Assembly: GCA_013416795.1 (NCBI GenBank)
Contig: RQSC01000018.1
Location: 1 to 64,000, forward strand
Reading direction: 5' to 3'
Length of the DNA stretch: 64,000 nucleotides
From: Prasinococcaceae sp. CCMP 1430
Taxonomy: Eukaryota > Prasinodermophyta > Palmophyllophyceae > Prasinococcales > Prasinococcaceae
Under the pieces are notes generated by a model that saw nothing but the letters and a program-made list of their open reading frames with translations, searched no databases and had not been told where the DNA came from. This document shows positions 30,383 to 43,062 of the stretch, in pieces (position 1 is the first letter of the stretch; each line of letters opens with the position of its first letter). Position numbers and translations under genes: made by a program.

Positions 30383-33300
30383 TCCCCGCGCCGCCGCGAG
30401 CCGTCTTGCTGACTGCCGTTTACCCTCTGCCCTGCCGCTCGCCGCTCGCAGTTCATCACCATGAACCCTGGCTACGCAGGCCGCTCGGAGCTGCCTGACA
30501 ACCTCAAGGCGCTTTTCCGCCCGGTGGCAATGATGGTGCCCAACTACGCGATGATTGCAGAGATCCTGCTGTACAGCTGCGGCTACCTGCAGGCGCGCGA
30601 CATGGGCACCAAGCTGGTGGCAACATACCGCCTGTGCTCGGAGCAGCTGTCGAGCCAGGACCACTACGACTACGGCATGCGCGCGGTGATCGCCGTGTTG
30701 CGCGCCGCGGGCAACCTCAAGCAGAAGTACCCCGAGGAGGACGAGGCCGTGCTCATGCTGCGCGCCATCAAGGACGTCAACCTGCCCAAGTTCCTGCTGC
30801 ACGACATTGAGCTTTTCGAGGGCATCATGAGCGACCTCTTCCTGGGGGTCACGCTGCCTGAGCCTGACTACGAGGCGCTTAACGGCGCCATAGAGGCCAA
30901 CGCCGAGAAGCTCAACCTGCGCCCGGTGCCCACCTTCTTCCAGAAGATCCGCGAGCTCTATGAGATGATCGTGGTGCGCCACGGTCTCATGGTGGTCGGG
31001 CAGTCGTACGGCTGCAAGACGTCGATGTACCGGGTCCTCGGCGGCGCGCTGACAGACCTGTGCAACGAGGGTAAGATGGGCGAGAATGTCACTCACTTCC
31101 ATGTGATGAACCCCAAGTCGATCACCATGGGGCAGCTCTACGGCCAGTTCGACCCGGTGTCGCACGAGTGGACCGACGGCATCCTCGCGACGACCTTCCG
31201 CAACTGCTCGGTCGACACTCGGCCCGACAGAAATTGGGTCATCTTCGACGGGCCCGTGGACGCCATCTGGATCGAGAACATGAACACGGTCCTCGACGAC
31301 AACAAGAAGCTCTGCCTGATGTCTGGTGAGATTATCCAGATGAGCGATCAGATGAACATGATTTTCGAGGTGCAGGACCTGGCTGTGGCGTCGCCCGCGA
31401 CAGTGAGCCGCTGTGGTATGGTGTACGTCGAGCCGAGCGGGCTCGGCTGGAAGCCGCTCGTCGAGGCGTGGCTGCCTTCGCTGCCCTCGGCGCTCAGCGA
31501 CAAGTGCCGCGCGCAGGTGGAGCAGCTGTTCGACTGGCTAGTGCCACCCATGCTGCGCTGCGTCACGCGCGCGTGCCGCATGCTCATGCCCATGCAGGAG
31601 GCCAACATGGTGCAGTCGCTCATGCGTGCGTACCGCGGCCTCATGGCCGAGCTAGATGAGGAGGGCAAGGTGGAGGCGATGGGCGAGAAGGCGGTGGCCG
31701 CGTGGCTCGACTCGCTCTTCCTGTTTTCCCTGGTCTGGTCGGTCGGCGGCTGCGTTGACGAGGTCGGCCGCGAGCGCTTCGACGCGCTGCTGCGCAAGCT
31801 GCTCATTAATCAGCCGCCGGAGGAGTACAGGCAGTACGTGACGGGCGCCGCGCGCAAGGTGGCGCAGAACTTCCCGGAGAAGGGCCTTGTGTACGACTTC
31901 ACGTTCGACAAGGCGCGGGGCAAGTGGGCCGGCTGGATGGACGGCGCGCCCGACTTCAAGCCCGCCCCCGACGCCGAGTTCAACGCGCTGGTGGTCCCCA
32001 CGGCCGACACGGTGCGCTACACCTTCCTGGTGGACCTTTCGGTGACCAACGGCCACCCCGTGCTGCTCACCGGCCCCACCGGCACGGGCAAGTCCGCGTA
32101 CGTTAAGTCGTACCTCATGGGGCTCGACTCGGCCAAGTGGACGTCGATGTTCTTCGTCTTCTCCGCGCAAACCTCGGCCAACCAGACGCAGGATATCATC
32201 GATGGCAAGCTCGACAAGCGGCGCAAGGGAGTGTTCGGCCCGCCGCTCGGGAAGAAGGCGGTCGTCTTCATCGACGACCTCAACATGCCCGCGCTCGAGA
32301 AGTACGGCGCGCAGCCGCCCATCGAACTGCTCCGCCAGGGCATGGATTTCGGCGGTTGGTACGACCGCAAGGAGCTCGTCATGCGCCGGCTGGTGGACGT
32401 GCAGTTCGTGGCGGCTTGCGGCCCGCCCGGTGGCGGGCGCAACGACGTCACCAACCGCTATCTGCGCCACTACCACGTGGTGGCCACCGCCGAATTTAGC
32501 GACGCAGTGCTCACGCGCATCTTCACATGCATCCTCGACTGGTGGATGGGCGCGCGCGGCTACGGCGCGCCGATCACGCAGCGCAAGGCGCCGCTGGTTG
32601 CGGCGTCGATCGAGATCTACCGCACCGTGCAGAAGGAGCTGCTGCCGACCCCGTCCAAGTCGCACTACACCTTCAACCTGCGCGACATCTCGAAGGTGTT
32701 CCTGGGCACGCACCTCGCGCCGCCCAACATGGAGGACGGCCACAAGCTCATCCGCATTTGGGCAAACGAGTCGCTGCGCACATACCACGACCGCCTGATC
32801 GACGAGGACGACCGCGGCTGGTTCTGCAAGCTGCTGTGCGAGCAGACCGAGAAGCACACCAAGGAGAAGATCACGAAGGTGTTTGGCCACCTGCCCGGCG
32901 CCAAGGCCGGCGAGAAGGGCTCATCCACCTTCAAGGACCTGCTGGTGGGCGACTGGATGGTCCCCGGCGCCGACAAGAAGCTGTACGACGAGATCACGGA
33001 TGAAGTTAAGATGCAGACCGTGCTGGGTGACTACCTGGAGGACCACAACGCCACCTCGTCGAAGCCCATGCCGCTCATCCTCTTCAACTACGCCGTGCAT
33101 CACGTGACGCGCGTGGCACGCGTGCTCTCGCAGCCTGGTGGCAACGCGCTGCTGGTGGGCGTGGGCGGCAGCGGCCGCCAGAGCGTGGCGCGCCTCGCGG
33201 CGTTCATGCAGGATTTCGAGGTGTTCGGCATCGAGATCAGCAAGCAGTACGGCATGGCCGAGTGGCGCGACGACCTGCGCCTGCTGCTGCGCAAGGCCGG

Positions 33301-36300
33301 CGAGCAGGACAAGCCCACCATGTTCATGTTCACCGACTCGCAGATTAAGATGGAGGGCTTCGTCGAGGACATCAACTCGATCCTCAACACGGGCGAGGTG
33401 CCCAACCTGTTCGACGCCAACGACACGCACATGATCCTCGAGGCTGTGCGCAAGCGCGCGCAGGCCAAGGGGCGCGCAGGCAGCCGCGCGGAGCTCATGC
33501 AGTTCTTCGTTGACGAGTGCCGGCGCAACCTGCACATCACGCTGTGCTTCTCGCCGGTGGGCAGTGCCTTCCGCGAGCGCCTGCGCAAGTTCCCTAGCCT
33601 GGTCAACTGCACGACCATCGACTGGTTCACAGCGTGGCCGCAGGAAGCGCTGCTGAACGTCGCCAAGCGCTTCCTGGACGAGGTGGACGTCGATCCAAAG
33701 GTGAAGGCGGGTTTGGTGGACACGGCCATGTACTTCCACACGAGCGTGGAGGAGCTCTCCAAGCGCTACCTGTCGGAGCTCCAGCGCCACTACTACGTGA
33801 CGCCCACCTCGTACCTCGAGCTCATCAACTCGTACAAGTCGCTGCTGGCCGAGCGTCAGAAGAAGATCGCCGGCCTCAAGAACCGCTACGAGGTCGGCCT
33901 CGAGCAGCTGCTGAGCGCCGAGTCGCAGGTTGGGGTCATGCGCAAGGAGCTCGAGGACCTCAAGCCGGGCCTCATTACCGCCTCCAAGGAGGTCAGCGAG
34001 CTCATGGAGGTGATCGACAAGGAGACCACGGACGCCAACAAGGTACGCGTCGTCGTGCAGGCCGAGGAGGAGGTGGCCTCGAAGAAGGCCGCCGAGGCCA
34101 AGGCCATCAAGGACGAGACAGAGGCCGAGCTCGCTGTGGCCATGCCGCTGCTGGAGTCCGCGCTCAAGGCGCTCGATACGCTCACGAAGTCGGACATCAC
34201 CGAGCTCAAGGGCATGAAGAGCCCGCCCGCGGGTGTGCGCCTCGTGCTGGAGGCCGTGTGCATCCTCAAGGGCATCAAGGCCGCGCGCGTCAAAGACTCG
34301 AACGGCAAGATGGTACCGGACTACTGGGGACCCGCCAAGACCATGATGACCGATACGGGCTTCCTGGCGAGCCTGCAGACGTTCGACAAAGACAACATCC
34401 CACCGTCCGTCATAAACAAGGTGCGCCCGTATGTGTCCAACCCTGACATGGCACAGGAGGTCATCAAGAAGGCCTCCAAGGCGGCCTTCGGCCTGTGCTG
34501 CTGGGTGGGCGCCATGGAGGCGTACGACCGCGTGGCCAAGGTGGTCGAGCCCAAGCGCGCAGCGCTAGCCGTTGCCGAGCAGGAGTACGAGGTTGTGATG
34601 GCCGGCCTGCGCGAGAAGCAGGCCGAGCTCAAGGTGGTCGAGGACAAGCTTGCGGATCTCGACGCGCAGCTCAAGGGCGCCGAGGCCAAGAAGAAGCAGC
34701 TCGAGGACGACGTGGATCTGTGCAACAAGAAACTCGAGCGCGCCACCCAGCTCATTGGTGGCCTCGGCGGCGAGAAGACTCGCTGGACGGCCGCCGCGAA
34801 GAACTACTCGGATCAGTACGAGGACCTCGTGGGCGACGTGATGATTTCGGCGGGGGTGCTGAGCTACCTCGGGGCATTCACGCCCGCCTTCCGCTCAAAG
34901 CAGGTCGACGAGTGGGTGGCCACCGTTCGCGAGAAGCAGATCCCATGCTCCGCCAAGTACTCGCTCGAGCTCGTGCTGGGCGACCCCGTTCAGACGCGTC
35001 AGTGGAATATCGACGGCCTGCCCAAGGACTCCTTCAGCTGCGAGAACGGCATCATCGTGGAGAAGGCGCGCCGGTGGCCGCTCTTCATCGACCCGCAGGG
35101 CCAGGCCAACGTGTGGGTGCGCAACATGCACGCCAATAACAACCTTGTGGTCATCAAGCTCTCCGACGGTGACTTCCTGCGCCAGCTGGAGACGGCCATC
35201 CAGTTCGGCAAGCCAGCGCTGCTCGAAAATGTTGGCGAGGAGCTGGATCCGTCGCTGGAGCCGCTGCTGCTGCAGCAGACGTTCAAGTCGGGCGGCGAGC
35301 TGTGCATCAAGCTTGGTGACGCCACGGTGGCCTTCTCCGACGAGTTCAGGTTCTACATCACCACCAAGCTCCCCAACCCGCACTACTCCCCGGAGACCAG
35401 CGTGAAGATCTCGCTCGTGAACTTCATGATTACTCGCGAGGGCCTCTTCGATCAGGTACGACACTGTCGACCTTTTTTAGTTCTTGCATTTCGCTCCTGA
35501 ACGATCAACTGACGCAACGCCTCCAACACTACCCCACCCCGCCCCCCGCCCCTTCCCCCCCAACCACAAACAGATGCTAGGCATCGTCGTGGCCAAGGAG
35601 CGGCCCGACCTGGAGGAGGAGAAGAACCAGCTCGTCCTCCAGGGCGCCGAAAACAAGCGCGCGCTGGCCGAGATCGAGGACAAGATTCTCAACGTGCTGT
35701 CGGCGGCCGACAACATCCTCGAGGACGAGTCCGGCGTGGCCGTGCTCAGCGCGTCCAAGACGCTCTCAGACGAGATCACGGCCAAGCAGAAGGTTGCTGA
35801 GGAAACCGAGGTGAAAATCGATGCGGCGCGCCAGGGCTACGTGCCCGTGGCCGACCGCGCGCAGGTACTCTTCTTCTGCGTGTCGGACTTGGGCAACATC
35901 GAGCCCATGTACCAGTACTCTCTGCCGTGGTTCGTCGACTTGTTCGTCCGCTCGATTGCCGCCAGCGAGAAGTCCGACGACCTCGCCGAGTGTCTGGAGC
36001 ACCTCAAATCGCACTTCCAGTACTCTCTCTACTGCAACGTGTGCCGCTCGCTCTTCGAGAAAGACAAGCTGCTCTTCTCCTACCACGTGGCCACGCGCGT
36101 CATGCTCAACGCCAACGAACTCGAGGAGGCACAGGCTCGCCACCTGCTCACCGGTGGGGTCGCCCTTGAGGATCCGCCCCCCAAGCCCGACGCCGCGTGG
36201 CTGTCGGATAAGACGTGGGCGGAGCTCTTCCGCCTCTCGAGCCTCGCACCGGAGCTCGAGGGCGTGCACGAGCTCGTGGCGGCCGATCTTGACGCCTTCA

Positions 36301-38476
36301 AGGAGGTATACGACTCCAACACGCCCGAGCGAAGCGAGATGCCCTGTGGCCTACACGAGAGGATCACGTCCTTCCAGCGGCTGCTGCTCCTGCGCGCGAT
36401 CCGTCTGGACAAGGTCGAAGCAGGCATCAGCCTGTTCGTGGCCGACAGGCTAGGCGAGCGCTTCATCGAGCCACCGCCGCTCAACCTGGCAGCGTGCTAC
36501 GCGGACTCGACGGTCTCCGCCCCGCTCATCTTCGTGCTGTCACCGGGCTCGGACCCGATGACAATGCTGCTCAAGTTTGCGTCGGACCAGGGCGTGCAGA
36601 TCGACAGCGTGAGCCTCGGCCAGGGGCAGGGCCCGATCGCAGCCAAGGCCATGCGCGCGGCGTTCCAGGCGGGCTCGTGGGTGGTCCTACAGAACTGCCA
36701 TCTGGCAGTGTCGTGGATGCCTACGCTCGAGAAGATCTGCGAGCAGGAGATGCTGGCGGGCAAGGTGCACGAGCGTTTCCGCCTGTGGCTCACGTCGTAC
36801 CCCAGCCCGTACTTCCCCGTGGCACTGCTGCAGGGCGGCGTCAAGATCGTGCAGGAGGCGCCCAAGGGCCTGCGAGCCAACCTCACTCGCAGCTACCTGG
36901 CAGATCCCATCTCGGACCCAGCCTTTTTCGATGCGTGCACGAAGGAGACCGAATGGCGCCGCCTGCTCTTCGGGCTGTGCTTCTTCCATGCCTTCGTGCA
37001 GGAGCGGTGCTCGTTCGGGCCGCTCGGCTGGAACATTCCGTACGCCTTCTCGGACTCGGACCTCCGCATCTCCGTGCGACAGCTGGCCATGTTCCTCGAC
37101 GAGTACCCCGAGGAGACGCCCTTCAAGGCGCTGCGCTACCTCACGGCGGAGTGCAACTACGGCGGCCGCGTAACCGACGACCAGGACAGGCGAACGCTCA
37201 ACACCATCCTCGACGCGATCTATTGCCCGGCCTTCCTCGAGGACGTCCACGCTTTCTCGGAGAGCGGAAACTTCACCGTGCCCGCGCACGGCCCGTACGA
37301 TCACTATCTCGAGTACATCAAGAAGCTGCCCATCGAGGCGCCGCCGGAGGTGTACGGCTTCCACAACAACGCGAGCATCGTGCGCGAAATCAATGGTGCC
37401 GAGCAGCTCTTCGACAGTCTGCTCACCGCCGGCGGACGCGGCGGCGGCGGCGGCGGCAGCGGGCGAGATGAGATCATCTTCGGCGTGAGCGATGACCTAC
37501 TGAAACGTGTGCCAGAGCCCTTCGATGTCGAGGCCGTGCAGCAGAAGTACCCCGTGCTCTACATGGAGAGCATGAACGTGGTGCTCGCGCAGGAGTGCGT
37601 GCGCTACAACCGCTTGATTAGCGTCATTCGCAACTCGGCGGCAAATCTGAAGAAGGCCGTCAAGGGCCTGGTCGTCATGTCGAGCGAGCTCGACGAGGTG
37701 GCGCAGGCGATGGTCGACAGCAAGATTCCCGCCATGTGGGCGGCAAAGTCCTACCCGAGCAGGAAGCCACTGGCCTCGTACGTCAACGACCTAATCGAGC
37801 GCCTCGCGATGCTTCAGGCGTGGATAGACACAGGGGCGCCCACCGTTTTCTGGATGCCCGGCTTCTTCTTCACGCAGGCCTTCCTGACGGCCTCGCGCCA
37901 GAATTATGCGCGCCGTGAAAAGATATCCATCGACTGGCCTCGTACGTCAACGACCTAATCGAGCGCCTCGCGATGCTTCAGGCGTGGATAGACACAGGGG
38001 CGCCCACCGTTTTCTGGATGCCCGGCTTCTTCTTCACGCAGGCCTTCCTGACGGCCTCGCGCCAGAATTATGCGCGCCGTGAAAAGATATCCATCGACTT
38101 GCTCGACTTTGACTTCGAGGTGATGGACAAGGAAGGGCAGTGCGATACGCCGCCCGAGGAGGGCGTCTACGTGCATGGCCTCTTCATCGAGGGCGCCAAG
38201 TGGAATACCGACCGACACGTGCTCGACGAGGCCGACATCAAGGTGCTGTACAGCGCAGCGCCCAACCTGTGGCTCAAGCCCGTCGAAATCAAGGACATCG
38301 ACCTCACGGAGCCGCACTACGTTGCGCCCGTATACAAGACCAGCGAGCGGCGCGGCGTGCTGTCCACCACGGGCCACTCCACAAACTTCGTTATGAGCGT
38401 CAGGCTGCCGAGCGACAGACCCCAGAGTTTCTGGATCAAGCGTGGCGTCGCCCTCCTCTCACAGCTGGACACATAG
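25580..38476 (+). CDS. Axonemal inner-arm dynein heavy chain (DNAH3/7/12 clade), 5' partial, 4 visible exons, frame broken by a duplication
   Basis: Single-headed flagellar motor. Exons are 25580-29869, 30034-30294, 30452-35455 and 35574-38476, all joined in phase 0; about 4,100 residues, close to the usual length of about 4,000. The N-terminal tail and linker occupy the first 1,400 residues. Walker A loops follow in order: AAA1 [10 protein letters not shown] (29834-29863) with Walker [15 protein letters not shown]2 GQSYGCKTS near 31000; AAA3 GPTGTGKS near 32070; AAA4 GVGGSGRQS near 33160, where Arg replaces the usual Lys. The stalk coiled coils with the microtubule-binding tip span about 33740-34850. 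The C-terminus ([32 protein letters not shown]) is typical of DNAH7/12. A 164-base tandem duplication near 37935 shifts the frame 126 residues before the normal end. The start exon is upstream and unseen. Confidence 0.93.
30329..30380 (+). repeat. Poly-C run of 52 bases in a dynein intron
   Basis: Uninterrupted C homopolymer inside the second visible dynein intron (30295-30451), between donor GTACGC and acceptor CTCGCAG. Its length in the assembly is probably approximate. Confidence 0.95.
37769..38099 (+). repeat. Exact 164-base tandem duplication within the last dynein exon
   Basis: 37769-37935 and 37933-38099 are identical over 167 bases at an offset of 164, sharing the three-base junction ACT. 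164 is not a multiple of three, so after the first copy the frame runs into a stop at 37958, whereas reading from the second copy continues to the true end at 38476. Confidence 0.98.
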
Positions 38477-39170
38477 GAGCGAAATCCTTCCGAACCCCCT
38501 ACTGTACTAATATTGACCAAACGCAACCTACGTGTAGGTGCTAATGTGTACATTAACATGTGTGTTTGTACTCTGCAGCCCACGTCGCACAGCCCCGCGC
38601 GGGCAACCGCGCTGGGCCCGCCGTCCGCCCTGGCGGCGGCAGATTGCGTCCTCGCCCGCCCGCTCGGCTTGGCGCACCCTGCCAGCCGGCCGCCCCGCCG
38701 GGCCTGCGGCCCCCGGCGCTGGCTGCAGCGCAGCGCGGGCCCCTTTGGTGCCCATTCGGGGAACGCCCGCCCGTCACGTGCCCGCCTGCTGCACGCGCAG
38801 TGCCTCGGATCCGGGGGTGGGGCAAATCCGACCCCCCCAAAGCGAAATTAAGGGTTTGGATGAGGGTCTGGCCAATGGTGTGAATTGTGTGGCGGGGTTT
38901 CGGCGCGCGGCGACTATGGATCGCGCGGCGGCGTGGCAGCACGTGCGGTCAGGGGGGCGGGGGCGCGGCACAGCGGCGCGCGGCGGCGGCGCGCGCGGCG
39001 GCGGAGGCGGGCGAACGCGCCCGCGCGACGCTGCCGCCACGCGCGCCATGCTGGCAAAAAAAAAAAAAATGGCGCGCGCGAGGGGTGGGGCACGGGCGTG
39101 AGTCCCCCTCCCCCTGCCCCTTCCCACGCCCGGCCCTGCCCACGACGGGGCACGCGCGGGAAGCGGCGCA
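38477..39170. other. Spacer upstream of the CYP97B gene
   Basis: GC-rich with TAAGGGTTTGG near 38849 and a poly-A run (39056-39069). An ATG at 38916 opens an Arg/Gly-rich frame in the same phase as the P450 but stops at 39101; it could be a transit-peptide exon, though no splice is demonstrable. Confidence 0.45.
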
Positions 39171-41070
39171 TTGCATCGCGATCAGCCCGATGCGATCGCG
39201 CGGGCAGCGCCGCGCCGCGCGGCGGCCACCGCGGTGGACGCCGGGGCGCTCACTGGCGTGGCACTCTTCTTCACGCCGGGCGCGCTGCTCGCGGCGTACT
39301 CGGTGTACCGCGGCAACGGGAACTTTGCCGATGGCTTCTCCAGGGTCATCACAGAGCTGAGCCAAGGCTATTTCAACCCCAACGCAGGCGGCGCCACCGT
39401 GCCCGTATGCGAGGGCGAGCTGAGCGACCTCGCCGGCGGCGACCCGCTCTTCGTGCCGCTGCAGCGCTGGGCCAACGAACTTGGCGGCGTGTTCAAGCTC
39501 GCCTTCGGCCCAAAGTGCTTCCTGGTGGTCTCCGATCCCATTGTTGCGCGTCACCTGCTCCGGGAGAATGCTATGGGCTTCGACAAGGGCATGCTGGGCG
39601 AGATTCTGAGCGAGATCATGGGCAAGGGCCTCATTCCCGCGGACAACGAGACATGGAAGGTAAGCACGTCCCGGCCCGCTGCTCCTCGTTCCCCCGCCTT
39701 GCCCCGCCCCGCCCAGGCCCGCTCAGCCCCATTGTTTTATTGCTCGCGTGCTGACAGCGCCAACCACGCACTTGCATCCCCGCCCTCTCCTCGCTCCCGG
39801 CCCCTTTTAGCCGCGGCGGCGTGCGGTCGTGCCCGCCTTCCACAAGGCGTACCTCGAGAACTGCGTTGACATGTTTGGCGAGTGCACCGAGCTCTCCGTG
39901 GCCAACCTGGACAAGGCCGCTGCCTCGGGTAAGCCCGTGGACATTGAGAACGAGTACCTGAATCTCGCACTCGACATCATCGGGCGCGGAGTGTTCAACT
40001 ACGACTTCGGATCGACGACGACAAACACGCCGGTGGTGAAGGCAGTGTACGGAGCGCTCAAGGAGGCCGAGCACCGCAGCACTTTCTACCTGCCGTACTG
40101 GAATGTGCCGGCACTGCGTGCCATCGTGCCACGCCAGCGCGCCTTCGCCTCGGACATGAAGATCATCAACGACACGCTCGATACTCTCATCGCGCAGGCG
40201 CGCTCCACCTCCACCGCCACAGACCTTGAGGCGCTGCAGAATAGGGACTACTCCAAGGTGCAAGACGCGAGCCTTCTGCGCTTCCTGGTGGACATGCGCG
40301 GCGAGGACATCGAGGACGCGACGGACGGCCAGCTGCGCGACGACTTGATGACCATGCTCATTGCTGGCCACGAAACCACCGCACAGGTCCTCACATGGGC
40401 GAGCTTCTGCCTGTCACAGGACCCCGAGCTTGAGGCGCGTGTGGCGGACGAGGTGCGCGGAGTCCTGGGCGATGACGACCGACGGCCGGATTTGGATGAC
40501 ATCAAGCGCATGCCCCTCACACGACTGTGCATCGCTGAGTCCCTGCGGCTGTACCCGCAGCCGCCACTGCTGATTCGTCGCTCCACAGACGAGGAAGATA
40601 CGCTGCCTGGCGGGCTCGACGCCGCGGACCCCAATGGCTATCCCATCGGCAAGGGTACCGACCTCTTCATCAGCGTGTGGAACATCCATCGCGACAAGCG
40701 CCTGTGGGGCGAGGACGCCGATGTATTCCGCCCGGAGCGTTTCTACGAGGCCATGGAGGGATCTGCGGACGGCCAGTGGGCTGGTCGCACGCCCTTCGAG
40801 AACGAGTCTGGTCCGCTGTATCCGAATGAGGTGCTTACCGACTTCGCCTACATCCCTTTCGGTGGCGGGGCGCGCAAGTGCATCGGCGACCAGTTCGCGA
40901 TGATGGAGGCGACGGTGGTGCTTTCCATGTTTGTGCGAAGGTACAAATTCACCATCGCCAAGCCTATTGAGGAAGTAGGAATGGCCACGGGCGCCACCAT
41001 TCACACCGCCAGCGGCCTGCCAGTGACCGTGCAAATGAGGGAGCCATCCGTGGCCGCTGTCTCTGCCTGA
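39171..41070 (+). CDS. CYP97B: CYP97B-type cytochrome P450 (carotenoid hydroxylase family), 2 visible exons
   Basis: Plastid P450 of the CYP97 family, whose members hydroxylate carotene rings on the way to lutein and zeaxanthin; the B subfamily has a weaker assigned role. Exon 1 (to 39659) contains FKLAFGPKCFLVVSDPIVAR, HLLRENAMGFDKGMLGEIL and MGKGLIPAD. The intron 39660-39810 (donor GTAAGC) leads to PRRRAVVPAFHKAYLE. Exon 2 carries FNYDFGS, EAEHRSTFYLPYWNVPALRA, the I-helix oxygen site AGHETT, the ExxR motif ESLR, PQPPLLIRRS and the haem loop FGGGARKCIGDQFA. The EGELSDLAG and ATIHTASGL blocks specifically favour CYP97B. The frame upstream of about 39190 has no ATG, so the start and transit peptide are unresolved. 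Confidence 0.9.
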
Positions 41071-41323
41071 TCAAGTGGCGGAGACTGGTGAAGGCACGGC
41101 TTGGCAGCATCGGCGAGGCGAGCGGACAGGAAGTGGGGTCAGATGCGGACATACTTACAGAGTGCTGTAGAGTGTAACTTGTAGATGCATTTGTCACTCA
41201 GGATCGGGGGCTTCTGTGGTCGCGTGTGCGTATGGCAGGCGTGGTAAGTCATTTGTGGTCCCTGAAGGGCGACTTCAGCCAAGCGGCCATCGCCAGGATG
41301 ACTTCGCCGTCGGTCGCAGGCCT

Positions 41324-42721
41324 TCAGCCGACGAGGTGCTCGATGTGCTTTTCGAACTTCGCGGAGGCAGCATTGTAGACTGCGTACAGAGGCGCCAGCA
41401 TGGTCGGGCCTAGGGCACTCAGCAGCTCGAATCCAATGGCCGAAGACGCGATGCTTTTCTTGCGGTAGCCCCCGTCGCGTCCCTCGCCAGTACTGAGCTG
41501 GTTGCGGCGCATGCTCGAGTCCCAACACTCCACTGGGAGGCAGATCTCGTCACCGAGCACGTGGCCGAGCAGCCGCAGGCTGTCATCCCACCGCTCGTTG
41601 ATTAAGACGATCATGTTGCAGTCTTTGTCGAGCGCGTCCTGAGCCAGGGAGATGGCTTGGGCGCCTCCAACAGCGGCCTCTCGGCCGCCGCTCTTCGCGG
41701 CCTGGGCGAACTCGGCGGCGCTCAGCTTCGCAGCCGCAGCGTCTTCGGGCGTCAGAGGAATTAGCAGCCCGGTTGTGGAATTGTACTCGGCTCGGGCGGA
41801 CTTCCTCGGCACCTGCGCGCAGAGCGACTGGACGATGTCGTCGTCGAGGACGCGGTTGGCATAGGCGAGGCACATCTCGTGCGCTAGCGTGGCGAGATTC
41901 GCCTCGGACGCGTTACGGCTCAAAGCCAGGCTCAAGCGCAGGTCGCGGTCGACACAGGTCTTGCACATTGAATCCGCGAGCGCACGCTGGTGCGCGGTTG
42001 GGGAAGGGATGGCTTTGAGATGCGCGGCGCGCTCGTGGAGGAGAAGCTCCTCGTAGTAGCTCACCATCCAGCTGCCCGGGTCGCGAAGCGTCACGACGTA
42101 CAGGTGCCGCTTCCGGTCCTGCATCTGGCTCTCGCGCGCCTCTCCCCCCATGTCTGGGGCATGCACGAGGATGCTCGAGCGGTCCATCGCTGCACGGAAG
42201 TCGCGGGTAACCAGGTGGCCGTAGATGAGTCGCGGTCCACTGCCTCGGCTATCAGCCGCGTCCCCAGAGCTGCTCTTCGCCGTGGCCGCCAACCATTGCT
42301 CCAGCCCCTCTTGCTTGTCGGAGGAAGCGGCTGTCCCGTAGTGCATGGCCAGGATGCTCTCAGCCGTGCTTTTGCCCCCCCCCGCAAGGGTGCTGGCGAT
42401 GCCCGGCTCTTTCCTCTCCGTAGCAGCCGCCGCACGGCACTCGGCGCGCTCATGCTCGAGAGCGGGAGGAGCTGCACATGCGCGCTTGAGAATGGCAGCG
42501 AGCGTGGTGCCACCAGTCTTGGGATTGTGTGAGAAGAGGGTAGCACCGAACTCAGCGGGCCGTGCGACCACGCCCTTGGGCAATGATGCCGGGCAGGAAG
42601 CCCCCCCGAGCGGGCGCACCTCTTCGCCGGCGCGGGCAGCAGCGCACAAATTGGTGTCTAGGCCAAACAGCCAGGCGTTGCACGCGACGATCGCGCAAAG
42701 CGCCAAGGCTGGGGCGCGCAT
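41324..42721 (-). CDS. Type II membrane (Golgi-type) sulfotransferase-like protein
   Basis: 465 residues, intronless, from the ATG at 42719-42721. I chose that ATG because it puts the signal anchor ALALCAIVACNAWLFGL at the very N-terminus; the frame itself is open to 43075. The 5'-phosphosulfate loop reads SHNPKTGGTTL, and LYVVTLRDPGSWMVSYYEEL matches the 3'-phosphate site, in the order seen in carbohydrate sulfotransferases. A cysteine-containing region (MCKTCVDRDLRL) and NASEANL, NSTTGL sequons suit a lumenal enzyme. The acceptor sugar cannot be predicted. It differs from the sulfotransferase at 17.6-19.2 kb in architecture and gene structure. It is convergent with CYP97B and divergent from the SDR gene. 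Confidence 0.75.
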   Translation of the reverse strand: MRAPALALCAIVACNAWLFGLDTNLCAAARAGEEVRPLGGASCPASLPKGVVARPAEFGATLFSHNPKTGGTTLAAILKRACAAPPALEHERAECRAAAATERKEPGIASTLAGGGKSTAESILAMHYGTAASSDKQEGLEQWLAATAKSSSGDAADSRGSGPRLIYGHLVTRDFRAAMDRSSILVHAPDMGGEARESQMQDRKRHLYVVTLRDPGSWMVSYYEELLLHERAAHLKAIPSPTAHQRALADSMCKTCVDRDLRLSLALSRNASEANLATLAHEMCLAYANRVLDDDIVQSLCAQVPRKSARAEYNSTTGLLIPLTPEDAAAAKLSAAEFAQAAKSGGREAAVGGAQAISLAQDALDKDCNMIVLINERWDDSLRLLGHVLGDEICLPVECWDSSMRRNQLSTGEGRDGGYRKKSIASSAIGFELLSALGPTMLAPLYAVYNAASAKFEKHIEHLVG

Positions 42722-43062
42722 TTTCCCGATGCGGTTGGCCTGGCACGCCCGACGCGCGAGCCTCTCTCTCCTCACCACCACGCGTGCGATGAAAGCGGGC
42801 AGCGCGAGCGTGGGTGCAGGCGAGACCTTGGGCGGTGCGCCCAGCCGCGGGCGTGCACGTGCGCACCGCGGGCTGTGGCATCGCTGCGGACTTGGACTTG
42901 GCATTGTTGCGTTGAGAATTCGATTCGTAGCACACTCGTCACACTCGGCGTTTGTGCGCGCGTTTGCCCAGGCGTTCCTTGCGCGCACCCCTCCGGCCGC
43001 GCCACATGCCATGCCCCGCGCGCGGCGGGCCCCGCCGGCCCCCGTCACGGCGTGTGGGCACC
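42722..43062. other. Divergent promoter region between sulfotransferase and SDR genes
   Basis: 341 bases, moderately GC-rich. No TAGGGTT element or repeat seen. Confidence 0.5.

Noticed and set aside
27299..34915. Long open frames on the minus strand inside the dynein gene
   Set aside because: Shadows caused by high GC and third-position bias; the plus frame encodes all dynein motifs.
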